Shown here: one piece after another, positions 31,633-34,934 of the stretch
Layout of the letters: each line of letters starts with the position of its first letter
Numbering within the stretch: the first letter of the stretch is position 1
Origin: Gnetum montanum
Taxonomy: Eukaryota; Streptophyta; Gnetopsida; Gnetales; Gnetaceae
NCBI GenBank assembly: GCA_015680685.1
Contig: MNCI01003750.1
Coordinates: forward strand, 249,714-284,647
Length of the DNA: 34,934 nt
Direction: 5' to 3'
The notes under the pieces: generated by a model
What the model saw: the letters and a program-made list of their open reading frames with translations, nothing else
What the model was told of the DNA's origin: nothing
Databases searched by the model: none
Position numbers and translations under genes: made by a program

Positions 31633-32860
31633 GTCAAATACTTCATAGAAATTAGTGGACACCTTTATAAGGTGTGTGCTGATGGCTTGATTCATTGGTG
31701 TGTCCTTGACGAAGATCAACTACGCGTTCTCCAGGATGCTCATGAAGGACCTTATGGAGGCCACTATGCAGGAAGATGCACAGCCATAAAAATCTTGATG
31801 GTAGGATACTATTGACCCACAATCTTTAGGGATACCCACTAGTTTGTCAAGTCTTGTGAACGTTGTCAACATGATGGGGGGATGACCTTTTGTATGGAAG
31901 GTCCTCAATAGTGGATTCAACCACTTGAACCTTTTGACATGTGGGGCATTGACTTCATGGATCCCATCACACCCATGTCTAACAGGAAAGCGTATATTAT
32001 AGTAGCAATTGACTATTGCACAAAATGGGCTAAAGCAATAGCTGTTACAGATTGCACATCATTCATTGCCACCAGATTTATACAACAACATATTGTAAAT
32101 AGGTTTGGGTTGTTGCATTTAGTAATTTCTAATAATGGGACTCATTTCATAGGTGCCACATTTAGAAAATTAATGCAACGCTTGGGAGTAGAACATAAAT
32201 TAACAACAACTTACCACCCCCAAGCCAATGGTCAAGCAAAGGTAACTAACTGGGAGATTACAAAAATATTAATGTGAACCATTAGCAAATAGAGAAAGGA
32301 TTGGAGTACAAAACTTAATGATGCTCTCTGGGCTTATTGATCAACTTGAAAAATTCCTATTGGATATTCTCCCTATGAGTTAGTGTATGGGAAACTTCCA
32401 ATACTCCCAATTCAATCTGAGCTCCGTACACTCTCAACAACCTATGAACTAAACCTTGACATAAGTTTACCACAAAAGAAGAGATTGATCAATTTGAACA
32501 TGCTAGATGAAACTCACTTAGTGGCCCTATCTTTGAATGAGGTGAGCAAGGCATTCAGCAAGCAATGCCATGACCTTAGAATTAGGAAAGTAAGGTTTCA
32601 ACCAGGAGATAAGGTCCTCTACTGGAACCCCACACATGTACTTCAAAAGGCAAAATTTCAAACATTATGGAAGGAACCTTATATAATTGATCAAACCTTT
32701 CCCTCTAGGGCCATGATAATTTACAAACCTAACAGCCCAAAAAAAAGCAGTTGGTTAATATCCAATAAATTAAACCTTTCCTAGAACCAATATTGGCCAG
32801 TGTAAATACCACCTCAATTGATGGACACCCATGTTCTATTTTTTGGATCTCCTCATTCCC
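31633..32860 (+). pseudogene. Gypsy element B integrase and C-terminal tail
   Basis: A zinc-finger region at 31735-31880 (H-E-G-P-Y-G-G-H-Y, then S-C-E-R-C) precedes the core: W-G-I-D-F-M (31942), V-A-I-D-Y-C-T-K-W (31999-32028), S-N-N-G-T-H-F (about 32128; the catalytic T/S-D-N-G appears as S-N-N-G) and Y-H-P-Q-A-N-G-Q (32212-32235). The C-terminal domain has K-V-L-Y-W-N-P (32610-32630) and E-P-Y-I-I. The pol frame then continues to a tail (about 32797-32851) matching element A at 2287-2370 in 21 of 30 residues. Stops at 32274 and in the following 60 bases interrupt it. Confidence 0.9.
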
Positions 32861-34487
32861 ACTCAATTGTGGAGGAGATGGCCATCCATGCTAACCATTA
32901 CCATGGCCTCTTAGTTTTTCTACCTTTTTTATTTTTCACATTTTTGATTTTACAAATTTTTCTAATTTTATACCATTTTTAGTATATTTAAATTTTCTTG
33001 ATTATTTTACACTTTCTTATATATTTTACTTTACTTTGTTTCTTATGTTTCTTTTGATTAAGTGTGATATTTTCTTATTTTTCTCATTTTTGCTAATAAA
33101 TCTACTTGATTGTCATAGGACACAATGCTGCTATTGTTATTTACTAATGATGGTTTGTGCTTAATGTGTGATTGTTGATGTTTGGTTTCTATTTTTGAAT
33201 TTTGATGTTTAACGACTTTGACATGTTTTATTTTTCATGGGATAGGCAGTGAGTCCACATCATCCACCCATCCAAAGGACTCTATGGTTTTCCTTGTTTT
33301 GGGAATTTGAGATCCCTTTTTCATTAAAAGTAACCTTTAATCAATCAGTGGCCTTGGTAGTTCCAGAATTAGGAAGGATCCAAAGGTTTTTAAAGGGTGT
33401 GACTTCAAGGGAACTCAATACTCTTTGTACTCTTCTTCTTGCTTGAGTGCTTTGAGTTTTTTTCATGAACTTATTATCATTCCATACCACAAATGATAGG
33501 AAGACAAGTAACATTATTGTATGGTGTGGTTCCCATCATTCAAAAAAAAAAAAAAAAAAAAAAAANAAAAAAGAAAATGATGGGAATTCAAAGCACACCC
33601 CTTCAACATGAATAAGTCCTCAAATGGTGTGGTTTCCATTTCAAAGAAAAAAAAACAAATAATGGGAATTCAAAGCACATCCCTTGGACAAATAAAAGGG
33701 CTACAAGCATGAGTTATGAGACTCAAAGACATACACCTATGCTTAAAGGTCCCCTCTAACTAAGGTCCTCTCTCTTTCACTTCCTACTTCTCTCCTCTTT
33801 GTGGAATGGTGGTTATCTTGCGGGGATACTCTTGTGTCTCAAGTGGGTGGATTGGTCTTAGAGTGGCGATGGAAAGTCACTGAAAATAGATGGCTTTGGT
33901 TTGGACTGAGGATGGAACTTCTCAGGTCATTTTAACCACAATTGCACAAGGGACTTCTTATGACCTTAATCTGGAACTCCATTCCACCTTCTTTATCATC
34001 CATCCATGCTGCCATAACTCACCTCACTGTTAGGTTCTATGTTATGCTCTATGTCTTAATTTGACGTATTGGGATTCTTGAGTGGATTCTTTTGGGTTGG
34101 TTCTTAACTTATCATGATCATTAAATTGACTATGGGGCCCACAGACTCCTTAGTTGAGGTTATGTAAGGGCAAAAAGGGCATGAGCCTACTATGGGGAGG
34201 ACCCACTTGCATAGCTTTTGGCTTGATTAGTTAAGGTTCCTTACCTTTGACATCACTACAATCTTATATTTTGTATTTTCCATTGTGTAAACTGCTTAGT
34301 TTGTCCTTAATCTTTCATTGCATTCATCCATTAAATCAAATTTCTCCATTTTTTCAAATTTATGAACTTCAACACCCTCTCCTCATGATTTCATACTGTT
34401 CTTGGTCTTCTAAGCTTTCATTTGACCCCAATTTCATTGAAAAATTCCTTGTATTTTGAAAGTTTGACCAAAGTCAACGAAAGTCAA
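32861..34487 (+). other. Long 3' non-coding region of gypsy element B
   Basis: Homologous to 2376-3600 of element A but with no credible reading frame. It includes a long A run with one N (33542-33572) inside a hairpin, and a second copy of that block at 33622-33683. The match to element A is strong to about 34262 (GGACCCACTTGCAT block, 34198) and is then lost. Confidence 0.75.
33519..33683 (+). repeat. Duplicated A-tract hairpin block
   Basis: ATGGTGTGGTTCCCATCATT, an A run, then AATGATGGGAATTCAAAGCAC. A second version, ATGGTGTGGTTTCCATTTC with A run and AATGGGAATTCAAAGCAC, spans 33622-33683. The arms CCCATCATT and AATGATGGG pair across the A run. Element A has one copy (2983-3030). Confidence 0.75.
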
Positions 34488-34934
34488 TGATGGTCAAAAA
34501 ATACATTGTCAAGGCCTTGATGACATAGTTGACTGCATCAACGAGTCCCCATTGACACAATATAAAACTACTATATATACCACCAGATACTTTGGAATTT
34601 TTTGCAATTTGCTCATAAGACACGGGGAATTTTTGCAAATTTTCAGAGCCCAAAACCTTCCAGAGTCCATAACTTTCAAATCGTTTGTCCAAATCATTTC
34701 ATTTTTTGATCTTGAACTTACCAGAGGTAAGATATTTATTGTGGGGGCCACAAAAATTAAGGTTTCTGATACAATTTTCAAAAATGTTTTCTAACTCTTC
34801 TAAGGGTTAGTAACCTTAATCATACATAAACATCAACTTTTTCCAAGTTAACCCTTCCAACAACCTCTGGGATGAATTATCAATGATAAGGTGTAAATAG
34901 AAATAATAATTAAGTTAATTAAATTAGCCATAAT
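34488..34934 (+). repeat. Candidate start of a 3' LTR (runs past window end)
   Basis: TGATGGTC at 34488 follows a purine-rich stretch with repeated AAGTCAA. A segment at 34510-34545 (GATGACATAGTTGACTGCAT) is a CpG-depleted match to GTCGATGTAGTCGACCGCAT in the U3 of LTR B (25656-25675). A TATA-like TATAAAA is at 34561-34567. Downstream, however, it does not match the R/U5 of LTR B, so it may be a different subfamily or a recombinant. Confidence 0.45.

Noticed and set aside
34474-34794. Overlapping 70-90-codon frames on both strands
   Set aside because: They fall in LTR-like sequence with palindromes and a TATA box; no domain resemblance.
1-34934. CRISPR arrays, bacterial operons, phage or integron systems
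   Set aside because: No regularly spaced repeats, no prokaryotic gene organisation; the window is plant nuclear DNA.

Overview
The window reads as nuclear DNA of a seed plant, most likely a gymnosperm. It is AT-rich. Nearly all of it is old, heavily mutated retrotransposon sequence in which one element has inserted into another, and one plausible intact host gene sits in the middle. Plant placement rests on an OTA-type (Athila/Tat-like) Ty3/gypsy pol, a plant L1 LINE whose ORF1 has a DUF4283-like domain, a plant tRNA-Asp primer site, Au-like SINEs and an X8 (CBM43) gene with plant-type introns. The gymnosperm guess is an inference from the age and density of the elements.

Layout. (1) 1-4850 plus 10545-10795: 3' half of a Ty3/gypsy element (element A): RT, RNase H, integrase, about 1.85 kb of non-coding 3' region, then the 3' LTR. 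(2) 4850-10545: an L1-type LINE (ORF1 and ORF2 overlapping by ATGA) inserted in that LTR. (3) 10796-19513: a Ty1/copia element. Its 5' LTR is cut by element A, its integrase/RT junction by a 2.47-kb unknown insertion (13477-15943), and its RNase H by a young gypsy-family LTR in reverse orientation (17696-18538, mostly a 708-base gap) flanked by a CTTAT target duplication. (4) 19540-20470: fragments of tRNA-derived SINEs. (5) 20700-21070: a degenerate tandem duplication. (6) 21415-23391, minus strand: a four-exon gene for a secreted 168-residue X8-domain protein with a hydrophobic C-terminal tail, similar in layout to plasmodesmal callose-binding proteins. (7) 23392-25615: upstream region, one more SINE-like sequence, and a fragment of a different non-LTR element. 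(8) 25616 to the window end: a second, more complete gypsy element (element B), with 5' LTR, tRNA-Asp-type primer site, gag, protease, RT, RNase H, integrase, a long 3' non-coding region and a candidate 3' LTR start that does not match its 5' LTR.

History by nesting: the copia element is oldest. Element A inserted in its 5' LTR, and the LINE later inserted in element A's LTR. The CpG-rich reverse-orientation LTR in the copia RNase H looks youngest. None of the retroelement reading frames looks functional; all are broken by stops, many of them TAG or TGA replacing Gln, Trp or Arg codons. No new gene system is evident. The most unusual signals are the changing palindromic module just upstream of the TATA box in this gypsy LTR family, the conserved long 3' non-coding region with an A-tract hairpin, the repeated D-G-x-P-C motif after the integrase, and the unidentified insertion at 13477-15943.
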